Numbered from the stretch's first letter, positions 1-7,846 are shown. The stretch is 64,000 bases of DNA from Variovorax paradoxus (GCF_018614875.1 NZ_JAGGNW010000014.1:124001-188000), one strand, 5' to 3'. Numbers and translations are program-made. Notes: a model not told the origin generated them from the sequence alone.

Positions 1-587
1 AGCAAGGTGGCTTTCACCAAGGCCAGACCGATGGCCTTGGCCAACGCCTCGGGCGGTGCGCCGAGCGCGGGAATCAGCACCAGCAGCGGCACCACCGCCA
101 GGTCCTGGAACAGCAATACACCCATCACGCGCTTGCCGTGTTCGCTCTCGAGCTCGAGCCGCTCGGCCATCAGCTTAACCACGATCGCGGTGCTGCTCAT
201 CGTGAGTGCGCCGGAGAGCGCCAGCGCCGTCTGCCATCCGAGCCGCCAGACCGGCGGGAGCTGCGAGGCGATGACAAGCGCCCCGACGGTGGCAATGGCC
301 ATGGTCAGCAACACTTGCAGCAGCCCGAGCCCGAACACGTGCTTGCGCATGGCGCGCAGCTTGGGCAGGCTGAACTCCAGCCCGATCACGAACATCAAGA
401 ACACCACGCCGAACTCGCCCAGGTGGCGGATGGCTTCGGAGTTCTGCGCCAATGCCAGCGCATGAGGTCCGATCAGCACGCCGGCCGACAGATAGCCCAG
501 CATCGGCGGCAGTTTCAGCGAGCGGCAGACCACGACGCCGATCACTGCGGCCAGCAAATACATCAGCGTGAGGTCGAACGAGGACAT
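1..587 (-). CDS. Monovalent cation:proton antiporter (CPA2, KefB/KefC type), N-terminal part
   Basis: The gene starts with ATG at 587 and is cut by the left window edge, leaving about 195 codons. The product opens with MSSFDLTLMYLLAAVIG and continues as alternating hydrophobic segments with CPA2 hallmarks: LKLPPMLGYLSAGVLIGP in the second membrane span, then FLMFVIGLEFSLPKLR. Relatives exchange K+ or Na+ for protons across the inner membrane; KefB/C types are often gated by a C-terminal RCK/TrkA-N domain, which would lie outside the window. It is divergent from kdsD with an 87 bp gap, an arrangement common in Burkholderiales. The family assignment is firm; the transported ion and gating are not visible. 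Confidence 0.85.
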   Translation of the reverse strand, partial: MSSFDLTLMYLLAAVIGVVVCRSLKLPPMLGYLSAGVLIGPHALALAQNSEAIRHLGEFGVVFLMFVIGLEFSLPKLRAMRKHVFGLGLLQVLLTMAIATVGALVIASQLPPVWRLGWQTALALSGALTMSSTAIVVKLMAERLELESEHGKRVMGVLLFQDLAVVPLLVLIPALGAPPEALAKAIGLALVKATL

Positions 588-662
588 GGCCGGATGCTAG
601 AGCAATGTCCATGCCCCGAGCGTGCCGTGTGTACCGGGCGGCGGCACGCGCCGGCCGGCCCG

Positions 663-668
663 TAAAAT
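663..668 (+). promoter_or_regulatory. Putative -10 box of kdsD (TAAAAT)
   Basis: TAAAAT lies 6 bases before the kdsD ATG. If used, transcription would begin at or next to the start codon, giving a nearly leaderless mRNA; no Shine-Dalgarno sequence is visible before this ATG. No good -35 box is seen at the expected distance, so this rests on the -10 match alone. Confidence 0.3.
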
Positions 669-674
669 CCGCCG

Positions 675-1673
675 ATGAGTTCAGCTCCCCTGCCCCCCGT
701 GGTCGATGCCGACGCCATCCTCGCGCGGGCGCGCGCCACCTTCGACATCGAGTCCGATGCCGTGCTCGGCCTCAAGTCGCGCGTGGGCCCGAGCTTCGTC
801 GACGCCGTGCGCAAGATCCTCGACGTGCGCGGACGCGTGGTCGTCATGGGCATGGGAAAAAGCGGCCATGTGGGCCGCAAGATCGCGGCCACGCTGGCCT
901 CCACCGGCACGCCCGCCATGTTCGTCCATCCGGCCGAGGCGAGCCACGGCGATCTCGGCATGATCAAGCCGGTCGATCTGGTGCTGGCCATCTCCAACAG
1001 CGGCGAGGTCGACGAGCTCACCGTGATCCTGCCGGTGGTCAAGCGCCAGGGCGTGCCTCTCATTGCCATGACCGGCCGCACCGATTCCACCCTTGCGCGC
1101 CACGCCGACATCGTGATCGACGCCGGCGTGGCCAAGGAGGCCTGCCCGCTCAACCTCGCTCCCACCGCAAGCACCACGGCCCAGATGGCGATGGGCGACG
1201 CGCTGGCGGTGGCGCTGCTCGATGCGCGCGGCTTCGGTTCCGAAGACTTCGCGCGCTCGCACCCCGGCGGCGCACTCGGCCGCAAACTGCTCACGCACGT
1301 GAGCGACGTGATGCGCTCGGGCGACGAAGTGCCGCGCGTGGCGCCCACCGCAACGCTCAGCGAGCTGATGCGCGAAATGAGTTCCAAGGGCCTGGGCGCC
1401 ACCGCCGTGGTCGACGCCCAGGGCCGCGCCATCGGCATCTTCACCGACGGCGATCTGCGCCGTCAGGTCGAGACCGGCGGCGACCTGCGCGGCCTGACGG
1501 CTGCCGATGTGATGCACCCCGCTCCGCGCACGCTGCGCGCCGAGGCGCTGGCGGTCGAGGCGGCCGAGCTGATGGAAGAACACCGCATCACCAGCGTGCT
1601 CATCGTCGACCCCGCGGGTCTCTTGATCGGCGCGCTCAGCATCAACGACCTGATGCGTGCGAAGGTCATCTGA
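675..1673 (+). CDS. kdsD: D-arabinose 5-phosphate isomerase (KpsF/GutQ family)
   Basis: 332 residues. It interconverts ribulose 5-phosphate and arabinose 5-phosphate in the cytoplasm, the first committed step to Kdo for lipopolysaccharide. An N-terminal SIS sugar-isomerase domain (about residues 30-175; VVVMGMGKSGHVGRKIAATL, then the SNSGEVDEL phosphate-binding turn) is followed by two CBS domains (about 205-262 and 275-330). Length and order match the family. It is the first gene of a tight set: its TGA overlaps the kdsC ATG by one base, and kdsC overlaps lptC. This coupling of Kdo synthesis with LPS transport supports KdsD rather than the gluconate/sorbitol paralogue GutQ. Confidence 0.95.
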   Translation: MSSAPLPPVVDADAILARARATFDIESDAVLGLKSRVGPSFVDAVRKILDVRGRVVVMGMGKSGHVGRKIAATLASTGTPAMFVHPAEASHGDLGMIKPVDLVLAISNSGEVDELTVILPVVKRQGVPLIAMTGRTDSTLARHADIVIDAGVAKEACPLNLAPTASTTAQMAMGDALAVALLDARGFGSEDFARSHPGGALGRKLLTHVSDVMRSGDEVPRVAPTATLSELMREMSSKGLGATAVVDAQGRAIGIFTDGDLRRQVETGGDLRGLTAADVMHPAPRTLRAEALAVEAAELMEEHRITSVLIVDPAGLLIGALSINDLMRAKVI

Positions 1674-2221
1674 TGCCGCTCGACTTCCAGGCCGAAACCT
1701 TGCTCGCCGCGCAGGATGTGCGCGTGGCGTTCTTCGACATCGACGGCGTGCTGACCGACGGCGGCGTGTATTTCACAGAGCACGGCGAAACCCTCAAGCG
1801 CTTCAGCATCCTCGACGGCTACGGCCTCAAGCTGCTGCGCCTGGCGGGCATCACGCCCGCGGTGATCACCGGGCGCGATTCCAAGCCGCTGCGCGTGCGG
1901 CTCGAAGCGCTCGGAATCCAGCACGTGCGCTACGGCACCGAGGACAAGCTGCCCGCGGCCGAAGCCATGCTCGAAGAGCTCGGCCTGGGCTGGCTCCAGG
2001 CGGCCGCCATCGGCGACGACTGGCCCGATCTGCCGGTGCTGGCGCGCGTCGGCTTCGCGGCCGCGCCCGCCAATGCGCATGTCGAAGTGCGCGACACGGT
2101 CAACTACGTCACCCGCGCACGCGGCGGAGAAGGAGCGGCGCGCGAGTTCTGCGATCTGCTGCTGACGGCCTGCGGCCAGTACCGGCGCCTGCTCGACGCC
2201 GCCCGAGGTCCCAGGCAATGA
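1673..2221 (+). CDS. kdsC: 3-deoxy-D-manno-octulosonate 8-phosphate phosphatase
   Basis: 182 residues. It hydrolyses Kdo 8-phosphate to Kdo. It is a short HAD-superfamily enzyme without a cap domain: the nucleophile motif FFDIDGVLTDG has Asp22 (nucleophile) and Asp24 (acid/base), followed by the ITGRDS motif and the late GDDWPDLPVL motif with Mg2+-binding aspartates. The ATG at 1673 shares its A with the kdsD stop, and the kdsC stop overlaps the lptC ATG (ATGA at 2218-2221), so translational coupling along the three genes is likely. Length is normal for the tetrameric KdsC family. Confidence 0.95.
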   Translation: MPLDFQAETLLAAQDVRVAFFDIDGVLTDGGVYFTEHGETLKRFSILDGYGLKLLRLAGITPAVITGRDSKPLRVRLEALGIQHVRYGTEDKLPAAEAMLEELGLGWLQAAAIGDDWPDLPVLARVGFAAAPANAHVEVRDTVNYVTRARGGEGAAREFCDLLLTACGQYRRLLDAARGPRQ

Positions 2222-2862
2222 AGCGCACCTGGAGCCTGCTGCGCGACGTTCTCGACCGCGCCACGATCTACCTGCCCATCATTCTCACGGCAGCCGTCGC
2301 GCTCGGCACCTATTGGCTGGTGCGCAACGCGCCCAAGCTGCTCGAACCCACGGTCAAGGCCGCGCCCACGCACGAGCCCGACTATTTCATGCGCGGCTTC
2401 GTGATCAAGAACTTCCTGCCCAACGGCGACCTGCGCAGCGAACTCCACGGCAAGGAAGGCCGGCACTACCCCGACACCGACACCGTCGAAGTCGACGACG
2501 TGCGCATGCGCTCCGTTTCGCCGCAGGGCTACACCACCCACGCCACGGCCAACCGCGGCCTCTCGAATTCCGACGGCAGCGAGATCCAGCTCTTCGGCAA
2601 TGCCATCGTCATCCGCGACCCGGTGGTGGGAGCCGGCGGCAAGTCCACCCCGCGCCTTGAGTTCCGCGGCGATTTCCTGCACGCCTTTCTCGATACCGAA
2701 CGGGTGACGTCGAACAAGCCGGTCACGCTCATCCGCGGCAGCGACCAATTCACCGCCGACAACCTCGACTACGACAACCTGAGCGGCGTCGCCAACCTGA
2801 CCGGCCGGGTGCGCGGGGTCCTGATTCCATCGGCGGCCGGAGCGGCCGGCAAGCCGCGCTGA
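2218..2862 (+). CDS. lptC: LPS export ABC transporter periplasmic protein LptC
   Basis: 214 residues. It is the bitopic component of the Lpt bridge that takes LPS from LptB2FG to LptA. One N-terminal membrane anchor (about residues 16-36, TIYLPIILTAAVALGTYW) is followed by a periplasmic beta-jellyroll domain; DYFMRGFVIKNFLPNGDLRS is typical of the domain start. The start is fixed by the ATGA overlap with kdsC. In many betaproteobacteria lptA, lptB and rpoN follow directly; here the next gene is an SDR, so lptA/lptB must lie elsewhere. Confidence 0.9.
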   Translation: MKRTWSLLRDVLDRATIYLPIILTAAVALGTYWLVRNAPKLLEPTVKAAPTHEPDYFMRGFVIKNFLPNGDLRSELHGKEGRHYPDTDTVEVDDVRMRSVSPQGYTTHATANRGLSNSDGSEIQLFGNAIVIRDPVVGAGGKSTPRLEFRGDFLHAFLDTERVTSNKPVTLIRGSDQFTADNLDYDNLSGVANLTGRVRGVLIPSAAGAAGKPR

Positions 2863-2893
2863 AAAAAAGCCCACCCCCGAAGACAACTTGCGC

Positions 2894-3676
2894 ATGAGCA
2901 CGTCCCCGCTTGTCTTCATCACCGGCGCATCGAGTGGCATCGGCCAGGCCCTGGCCGACAGCTTCTACGAGGCAGGCTACAGACTGGCGCTGGCTGCCCG
3001 GCGCACCGCGGAAATCGAATCTTGGGCCAGCGAGCGCCAGTTGGACCCGGGCCGCTACCAGGTCTATGGCGCGGACGTGGCGCAAACGGACAGCATCCTG
3101 GCGGCCGGCGCCGCCTGCATCGAGCGCCAGGGTCTGCCCGACGTGGTCGTTGCCAACGCCGGCATCAGCGTGGGCATCGACACGGCGGAGCGCGAAGACA
3201 TCGAAGTGATGGCCCGGACCTTTGCCACCAACAACGTGGGCCTGATGGCCACCTTCCATCCTTTCGTGGCGGCGATGAAGCAGCGCGGCAGCGGTCGGCT
3301 TGTCGGCGTCGCGAGCGTCGCGGCCATTCGCGGGCTGCCGGGGCATGGCGCCTATTGCGCCAGCAAGGCGGGCGTGGTCGCGTACTGCGAGAGCTTGCGC
3401 GGCGAGCTGCGCAACAGCGGCGTCAAGGTCGTCACGCTCTGCCCCGGCTACATCGACACGCCGCTGACCCAGGGCAACCGGTACGGCATGCCCTTTCTCA
3501 TGAAGGCCGAGGACTTTGCGAACCAGGCACTGCGCGCCATCGAGGCCGGCACCAGTTACCGTGTGATTCCCTGGCAGATGGGCGTCGTCGCCAAGCTGAT
3601 GCGCATGCTGCCGAACGCCGTGCTCGACCGTGCCGTGCAGGGCCGGGCCCGCAAGAAGCGCAGCGGCGAAAGCTGA
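2894..3676 (+). CDS. Short-chain dehydrogenase/reductase
   Basis: 260 residues, classical SDR. The nucleotide-binding TGASSGIG is at residues 10-17, NAG at 88-90, the catalytic serine at about 141, and the YxxxK motif (Tyr154, Lys158) in GAYCASKAG. The ARR after the second strand suggests NADP(H) preference. I chose ATG 2894 rather than the in-frame TTG six bases upstream. It lies 31 bp after lptC on the same strand and ends before a bidirectional terminator at 3733, so it probably shares the kdsD-lptC transcript. The substrate cannot be read from the sequence; a lipid- or envelope-related role is only guilt by association. Confidence 0.85.
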   Translation: MSTSPLVFITGASSGIGQALADSFYEAGYRLALAARRTAEIESWASERQLDPGRYQVYGADVAQTDSILAAGAACIERQGLPDVVVANAGISVGIDTAEREDIEVMARTFATNNVGLMATFHPFVAAMKQRGSGRLVGVASVAAIRGLPGHGAYCASKAGVVAYCESLRGELRNSGVKVVTLCPGYIDTPLTQGNRYGMPFLMKAEDFANQALRAIEAGTSYRVIPWQMGVVAKLMRMLPNAVLDRAVQGRARKKRSGES

Positions 3677-3732
3677 ACAGAGTTGGCGGTCGTCGCCGCC
3701 AGTACTCGAGCGGCTTTTCGCAAACGCCAATG

Positions 3733-3757
3733 AAAAAGGCTCCCGAGGGAGCCTTTT
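3733..3757. terminator. Bidirectional rho-independent terminator
   Basis: AAAAAGGCTCCC-GA-GGGAGCCTTTT: a 7 bp GC-rich stem flanked by an A-run on the left and a T-run on the right. It can end the plus-strand kdsD-lptC-SDR transcript and the minus-strand RNA-binding-protein transcript, whose genes converge here. Confidence 0.85.
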
Positions 3758-3778
3758 GCTTGTGTGAGGGTGCAGGGC

Positions 3779-4336
3779 TCAGTAGCCGCTGTTCCCGCCG
3801 CCGCCGTAGCCGCCGCCACCGCCGGAGCGGCCACCGCCGCCACCGCCACGAGGACCAGCGCCGTAGGGGCTGCGGAAACCGCCATCGCCACCACCGCCGC
3901 CACTGCGGCCACCACCACCGCCGCCGTAGCCGCCACCACCGCCGGAACGGCCCCCGCCGCCGCTGCGATCGCCACCACCACCGTAGCCGCCACCACCGCC
4001 GCCGTAGCCACCGCCACCACCGCCGCCATAACCACCACCGCCGCCGCCGTAGCCGCCACCACCACCGCCGCTGCGCGGGGGACGTGCTTCCATGGGGCGT
4101 GCTTCGTTGACGACGACGCTGCGGCCGCCGAGCGGCTGGCCGTTCATGCCAGTGATGGCCGCTTGCGCTTCCGCGTCACTGCCCATCTCGACGAAGCCGA
4201 AGCCCTTCGAGCGGCCCGTGTCACGTTCCATCATGACCTTGGCGCTGGTCACCGCGCCGAATTGTCCAAAAGCCTGTTCGAGATCACTGTCGCGCACCGA
4301 GTAAGGCAGGTTGCCGACATACAGTTTGTTGCCCAT
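3779..4336 (-). CDS. Glycine-rich RRM RNA-binding protein
   Basis: 185 residues. One RNA-recognition motif occupies residues 1-80, with RNP2 (KLYVGNLPY) and RNP1 (KGFGFVEM) intact. It is followed by about 100 residues of low-complexity Gly/Tyr/Arg/Ser tail made of repeated GGGGGYGG and RSGGGGG units. Bacterial RRM proteins of this type are often induced by cold and bind single-stranded RNA as chaperones; RGG/YGG tails add non-specific RNA binding. The start at 4336 is supported by AGGAG 8 bases upstream; an in-frame extension to 4396 lacks such a site. The tail is longer than in many bacterial homologues and its DNA is a slippery repeat. Confidence 0.9.
   Translation of the reverse strand: MGNKLYVGNLPYSVRDSDLEQAFGQFGAVTSAKVMMERDTGRSKGFGFVEMGSDAEAQAAITGMNGQPLGGRSVVVNEARPMEARPPRSGGGGGGYGGGGGGYGGGGGGGYGGGGGGYGGGGDRSGGGGRSGGGGGYGGGGGGRSGGGGGDGGFRSPYGAGPRGGGGGGRSGGGGGYGGGGNSGY
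3785..4080. repeat. Low-complexity Gly-rich codon repeat in the RRM protein tail
   Basis: On the plus strand the region is dominated by CCGCCGCCACCACC-type units; on the coding (minus) strand these are GGT/GGC runs punctuated by TAC (Tyr) and CGC-AGC (Arg-Ser). It encodes the disordered tail and is prone to length change by slippage. Confidence 0.7.
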
Positions 4337-4601
4337 CAAGGGACTCCTATAAACACGTAGCAAGAAAAGCGATGGAGTCCCGAAAGCATCACTCAAACGA
4401 GAGCCGTCGAGTCGCGCGAAACTGACCGATCACCGAACTTCCTCCCGGCAAAATGAAGAGGGAGGCTCGTGCATTATGGGTGAAATACGCGAAATGCAAG
4501 CAGGAATTTGCTGCATCCTGTAGGGCCTCCAAAAACTCACCAAAAGTTAGCGCTCGCTTGCAAGGCTGGCCGAGGCCTGCGGCGCAGCAGGTAGAATTTC
4601 G

Positions 4602-4716
4602 TCGTCATTGGGGAGTAGCCGCCTTCCATCGCGAGAAGGGCCCGCGTCAACAGACTTGTCCTGCCCCACACAGGACATGGCGCGTGCAGTGAACACACCT
4701 GGCGAGACCTTTGACC
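4602..4716 (+). ncRNA. yybP-ykoY (Mn2+) riboswitch aptamer
   Basis: The leader of the downstream Mn2+ exporter carries the conserved halves of the yybP-ykoY aptamer: TTGGGGAGTAGCC at the 5' side (4608-4620), CGTCAACA in the middle, and GGCGAGACCTTTG at the 3' side (4701-4713). P1 can form between GTCA..GG (about 4603-4610) and CC..TGAC (about 4708-4715). This class binds Mn2+ and often precedes MntP, Alx or UPF0016/GDT1 genes, which matches the next gene. A -10-like TAGAAT at 4592-4597 sits just upstream. Strong recognition; no covariance-model search was run. Confidence 0.85.
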
Positions 4717-4778
4717 GTGCAACTTCGGGAATATGGCCGAAGGTGTTGCACGGTCAATTGCGTCCTTCGGCCCAAGGA
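4711..4778 (+). promoter_or_regulatory. Riboswitch expression platform controlling the ribosome binding site
   Basis: Three competing pairings are visible. (1) TTGACCGTGCAAC (4711-4723) pairs perfectly over 13 bp with GTTGCACGGTCAA (4745-4757), using bases the aptamer needs for P1. (2) GGCCGAAGG (4735-4743) is the exact complement of CCTTCGGCC (4764-4772). (3) TCCTT (4763-4767) can pair with AAGGA (4774-4778), the likely Shine-Dalgarno sequence 13 bases before ATG 4792. Mn2+ binding would break pairing 1, allow 2, and free the AAGGA. There is no T-run, so control is probably translational. Confidence 0.7.
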
Positions 4779-4791
4779 ACCCCTCTCTTCT

Positions 4792-5355
4792 ATGGAAGCC
4801 TTTCTCGTTGCAACCGGCGTGGTTGCGCTCGCCGAAATGGGCGACAAGACCCAGTTGCTGGCCCTCCTGCTCGCGGCGCGTTTCAGAAAACCCTGGCCGA
4901 TCGTGCTCGGGATCTTCGCCGCCACCATCGTCAACCATGCGCTGGCCGGCGCGGTCGGCAACTGGATCACCCACTGGCTGGGGCCCGATGTGCTGCGCTG
5001 GATCCTGGGCGGTTCGTTCATCGCCATGGCGGCGTGGATGCTGATCCCCGACAAGCTCGACGAAGAGGATGTTCCCGCCGCCACTCATTACGGCGTCTTC
5101 GGCACCACGCTGGTCGCGTTCTTCCTCGCTGAAATGGGCGACAAAACCCAGATCGCGACCGTCATGCTGGCTGCCCGTTTCACGCAGGACTACTTCTGGG
5201 TGGTCGTCGGCACCACGCTCGGGATGATGCTGGCCAACGCGCCGGTGGTGTGGCTCGGCGAGAAGATCGTGCGGCGCGTGCCCATCAAGCTGGTGCACGG
5301 CGTTTCGGCCGCGATCTTCCTCGTGCTCGGCATCGTGATGATCGTCGGCTGGTAA
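4792..5355 (+). CDS. TMEM165/GDT1 (UPF0016) family Mn2+ exporter
   Basis: 187 residues, six predicted membrane segments arranged as two inverted halves. Each half carries the family signature E-x-G-D-K-[TS]: AEMGDKTQLL near residue 14 and AEMGDKTQIA near residue 107. GDT1-type proteins exchange Mn2+ or Ca2+ for protons; bacterial members such as MneA and MneP-like exporters lower cytoplasmic Mn2+. ATG 4792 is the first start after the riboswitch and removes an upstream in-frame extension that would translate the aptamer. The Mn2+ riboswitch in its leader makes Mn2+ export the best reading. Confidence 0.9.
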   Translation: MEAFLVATGVVALAEMGDKTQLLALLLAARFRKPWPIVLGIFAATIVNHALAGAVGNWITHWLGPDVLRWILGGSFIAMAAWMLIPDKLDEEDVPAATHYGVFGTTLVAFFLAEMGDKTQIATVMLAARFTQDYFWVVVGTTLGMMLANAPVVWLGEKIVRRVPIKLVHGVSAAIFLVLGIVMIVGW

Positions 5356-5368
5356 TCCGGCGGGGCGA

Positions 5369-5374
5369 TATACT
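5369..5374 (+). promoter_or_regulatory. Putative -10 box of the metX transcript (TATACT)
   Basis: TATACT matches the -10 consensus in five of six bases and ends just before the SAM-II aptamer, placing the transcript start at about 5381, at the beginning of the P1 stem. The -35 would fall in the end of the exporter gene and is not a clear match. Confidence 0.45.
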
Positions 5375-5439
5375 GCCGCCTGCGCCGATTTGCTTCAGCT
5401 TGCGGGCGCTTTATAAATTCAGCTAAAGACAGGCGCGGC
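5375..5439 (+). ncRNA. SAM-II (SAM-alpha) riboswitch
   Basis: The compact SAM-II architecture is readable: P1 GCGCC (5382-5386) pairs with GGCGC (5405-5409); GATTTGCTTCAGCTTGC follows the 5' P1 strand; and TATAAATTCAGCTAAAG (5412-5428) supplies the conserved A-rich and GCTAAA pseudoknot segment. An outer helix GCCGCCT (5375-5381) with AGGCG(C)GGC (5431-5439) is also possible. SAM-II riboswitches bind S-adenosylmethionine and usually repress metA, metX or metC in proteobacteria; metX is the next gene. Confidence 0.85.
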
Positions 5440-5440
5440 A

Positions 5441-5473
5441 AACCCGGCTCGTTTTTGGCGAGGCCGGGTTTTT
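5441..5473 (+). terminator. Terminator/attenuator between SAM-II aptamer and metX
   Basis: AACCCGGCTCG (5441-5451) pairs with CGAGGCCGGGTT (5459-5470, one bulged G), followed by TTTTT that ends seven bases before the metX ATG. This is an intrinsic terminator placed directly after the SAM-II aptamer, so SAM binding probably stops transcription before metX. The stem also holds GAGG (5460-5463), the only ribosome-site-like sequence near the start. Confidence 0.8.
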
Positions 5474-5479
5474 CAATTC

Positions 5480-6643
5480 ATGTCGTCGTCACCACCCTTG
5501 GTCGTCACCTCGCAGTCGATGCAGTTCGCAGGCCCGCTGGCCCTGCGCAGCGGCGCATCGCTCGGCGCCTACACGCTCGCCTACGAAAGCTACGGCACCC
5601 TGAACGCCGAACGCAGCAATGCGGTGCTGGTATGCCACGCGCTCAATGCCTCGCACCATGTCGCCGGCATCTACGAGGGCCAGGCACGGTCCGAAGGCTG
5701 GTGGGACAACATGGTGGGCCCCGGCAAGCCGGTCGACACCGACCGCTTCTTCGTGATCGGCGTGAACAATCTCGGTTCCTGCTTCGGTTCCACCGGCCCG
5801 ATGCACGTCAACCCCGCCACCGGCCGCGTCTATGGCGCCGACTTCCCGGTGGTCACGGTCGAAGACTGGGTCGATGCCCAGGCCGTGCTGCTCGACGCGC
5901 TCGGCATCCGTACGCTGGCGGCCGTGATGGGCGGCAGCCTGGGCGGCATGCAGGCGCTGTCGTGGACGCTGCAATATCCCGAGCGCGTGCGGCATGCCGT
6001 GGTGGTGGCCAGCGCACCCAACCTCACGGCCGAGAACATTGCCTTCAACGAAGTGGCGCGCCGCGCCATCGTCACCGATCCCGATTTCCACGGCGGCCAT
6101 TTCTACGAGCACGGCGTCATTCCCAAGCGCGGCCTGCGCATCGCGCGGATGATCGGCCACATCACCTACCTGAGCGACGACGTGATGAACGCCAAGTTCG
6201 GCCGCATCCTGCGCAGCGCGGTCGAGGGCGAGGCTGCGGCGCTGGACTACCGCTATTCCACGCAAGACGTCGAGTTCCAGATCGAGAGCTACCTGCGCTA
6301 CCAGGGCGACAAGTTCAGCGAGTACTTCGACGCCAACACCTACCTGCTGATCACGCGCGCGCTCGACTACTTCGATCCCGCGCGCTCCCATGGCGGCAAC
6401 CTCAGCGCGGCTCTCGCGAAGGCCACCGCCAAGTTCCTGCTCGTGAGCTTCAAGACCGACTGGCGCTTCACGCCCGCGCGCAGCCGAGAACTGGTGAAGG
6501 CGCTGCTCGACAATCGCCGCAACGTGAGCTACGCCGAGATCGACGCGCCGCACGGGCACGACGCCTTCCTGCTCGACGACGTGCGCTACATGGGTGTGGT
6601 GCGCTCCTATTTCGAGCGCGTGGCGCAGGAGATCGCAGCATGA
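5480..6643 (+). CDS. metX: Homoserine O-acyltransferase (MetX)
   Basis: 387 residues, alpha/beta-hydrolase fold. It acylates homoserine with acetyl- or succinyl-CoA at the entry to methionine synthesis. The nucleophile elbow GGSLGGMQ places Ser153; Asp327 (FKTDWRF) and His360 (HGHDAFLLD) complete the triad. [11 protein letters not shown] is a typical MetX oxyanion-region motif. It overlaps metW by four bases, the standard proteobacterial pair. Many proteobacterial metX products use succinyl-CoA (MetXS), so acyl specificity should be left open. A SAM-II riboswitch and terminator in the leader give SAM feedback. Confidence 0.95.
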   Translation: MSSSPPLVVTSQSMQFAGPLALRSGASLGAYTLAYESYGTLNAERSNAVLVCHALNASHHVAGIYEGQARSEGWWDNMVGPGKPVDTDRFFVIGVNNLGSCFGSTGPMHVNPATGRVYGADFPVVTVEDWVDAQAVLLDALGIRTLAAVMGGSLGGMQALSWTLQYPERVRHAVVVASAPNLTAENIAFNEVARRAIVTDPDFHGGHFYEHGVIPKRGLRIARMIGHITYLSDDVMNAKFGRILRSAVEGEAAALDYRYSTQDVEFQIESYLRYQGDKFSEYFDANTYLLITRALDYFDPARSHGGNLSAALAKATAKFLLVSFKTDWRFTPARSRELVKALLDNRRNVSYAEIDAPHGHDAFLLDDVRYMGVVRSYFERVAQEIAA

Positions 6644-7227
6644 GCGACATCGAGACCCAGCGCCTCATCGCCGATCTCGTGCCCGAGGGCGCGCGCGTGC
6701 TCGACCTCGGCTGCGGCGACGGCGCCCTGCTCGACCTGCTGCAGCGCGAGCGCGGCTGCACCGGCTACGGCGTGGAAATTGCCGACGGCAACGTGCTGCA
6801 ATGCATCCGCCGCGGCGTCGACGTGATCCAGCTGAACCTCGACGAAGGCCTGGCGATGTTCGACGACGCCTCGTTCGACGTGGTGCTGCAGATCGACACG
6901 CTGCAGCATCTGCGAAACGCGGAAGTCATGCTGCGGGAAACCGCGCGCGTGGGCCGCATCGGCATCGTGGCCTTTCCCAACTTCGCGCATTGGCCCAACC
7001 GCATCAGCATCGCGCGCGGCCGCATGCCGGTGACGCGCCGCCTGCCCTACCAGTGGTACGACACGCCCAACATCCGGGTCGGCACCTTCAAGGATTTCGA
7101 GGTGCTGGCGCAAAAGAACAGCCTGCGCGTGCTCGATGCCTTCGGCGTGCAGGAAGGCCGCAGCGTGCGCTGGCTGCCCAACGCGCGCGCGGGCACGGCC
7201 GTGTTCAAGTTCGAGCGGGAGCGCTGA
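6640..7227 (+). CDS. metW: Methionine biosynthesis protein MetW
   Basis: 195 residues, class I SAM-dependent methyltransferase fold: [15 protein letters not shown] is motif I and [10 protein letters not shown] motif II. MetW is required with MetX for homoserine acylation in several proteobacteria and is thought to form a complex with it; no methyl-transfer substrate is established. The ATG lies inside the metX stop (ATGA at 6640-6643), so the two are translationally coupled and share the SAM-II leader. Length is normal. Confidence 0.95.
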   Translation: MSDIETQRLIADLVPEGARVLDLGCGDGALLDLLQRERGCTGYGVEIADGNVLQCIRRGVDVIQLNLDEGLAMFDDASFDVVLQIDTLQHLRNAEVMLRETARVGRIGIVAFPNFAHWPNRISIARGRMPVTRRLPYQWYDTPNIRVGTFKDFEVLAQKNSLRVLDAFGVQEGRSVRWLPNARAGTAVFKFERER

Positions 7228-7255
7228 GCGCTTGCGCGACCGCTGACGGCAGGCC

Positions 7256-7846
7256 ATGAGCTTCACGCTCGCGCAACCGGCGCACAGCGAACTGCTGATC
7301 AAGAAGAGCCGCTTCATCGGCTGCGTGCAGCCGGTGGCCGACCGGGCCGCGGCGCTGGCCGTGGTGGCCTTCCTGCGCAGCGAGCATCCCGCCGCCGCGC
7401 ATGTCTGCTGGGCGCTGATGGCGGGCGGCCAGTCGGCCGCCAACGACGACGGCGAACCGGGCGGCACGGCGGGGCGCCCGATGCTCGAAGTGTTGCGGCA
7501 CCAGCAGCTCGAAGGCGTGCTCGCCACGGTGGTCCGGTACTTCGGCGGCATCAAGCTCGGCGCGGGCGGCCTCGTGCGGGCCTACACCGATGCGGTTGCG
7601 CAAGCTTGCCTCGGTGCCACGCTGGTAGCGCTGGTGCGCCAGCGGCTGCTGCAATGCACCGTGCCCTATGCGCTGGAAGGACTGGTGCGGCGCGAGATCG
7701 CAGCCGTGGCCGGGGCCTCGCTGGTGGACGTGCGGCACGGCGACGCGGTGGATTTCACGTTCACGCTGCCCGAACCCGATGCCGGCAGCTTCATCGCCCG
7801 CCTCGACGATGCTGCGCAAGGGCGCGCCGTCTGGCCGCAGGCGTGA
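7256..7846 (+). CDS. IMPACT/YigZ family protein
   Basis: 196 residues, UPF0029. The N-terminal Impact domain carries the signature DDGEPGGTAGRPML and the family pattern VRYFGGIKLGAGGLVRAYT; a C-terminal DUF1949 (EF-G domain IV-like) region follows from about residue 140. Relatives (E. coli YigZ, yeast YIH1) are linked to translation or Gcn2 regulation; the bacterial function is not settled. It lies 28 bp after metW and may be read from the same transcript. Its last 56 bases overlap the end of the convergent ion-channel gene. Confidence 0.9.
   Translation: MSFTLAQPAHSELLIKKSRFIGCVQPVADRAAALAVVAFLRSEHPAAAHVCWALMAGGQSAANDDGEPGGTAGRPMLEVLRHQQLEGVLATVVRYFGGIKLGAGGLVRAYTDAVAQACLGATLVALVRQRLLQCTVPYALEGLVRREIAAVAGASLVDVRHGDAVDFTFTLPEPDAGSFIARLDDAAQGRAVWPQA

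Noticed and set aside
3785-4080. Possible CRISPR or tandem array in the Gly-rich region
   Set aside because: Units are irregular codon repeats without unique spacers; it is a coding low-complexity tail.
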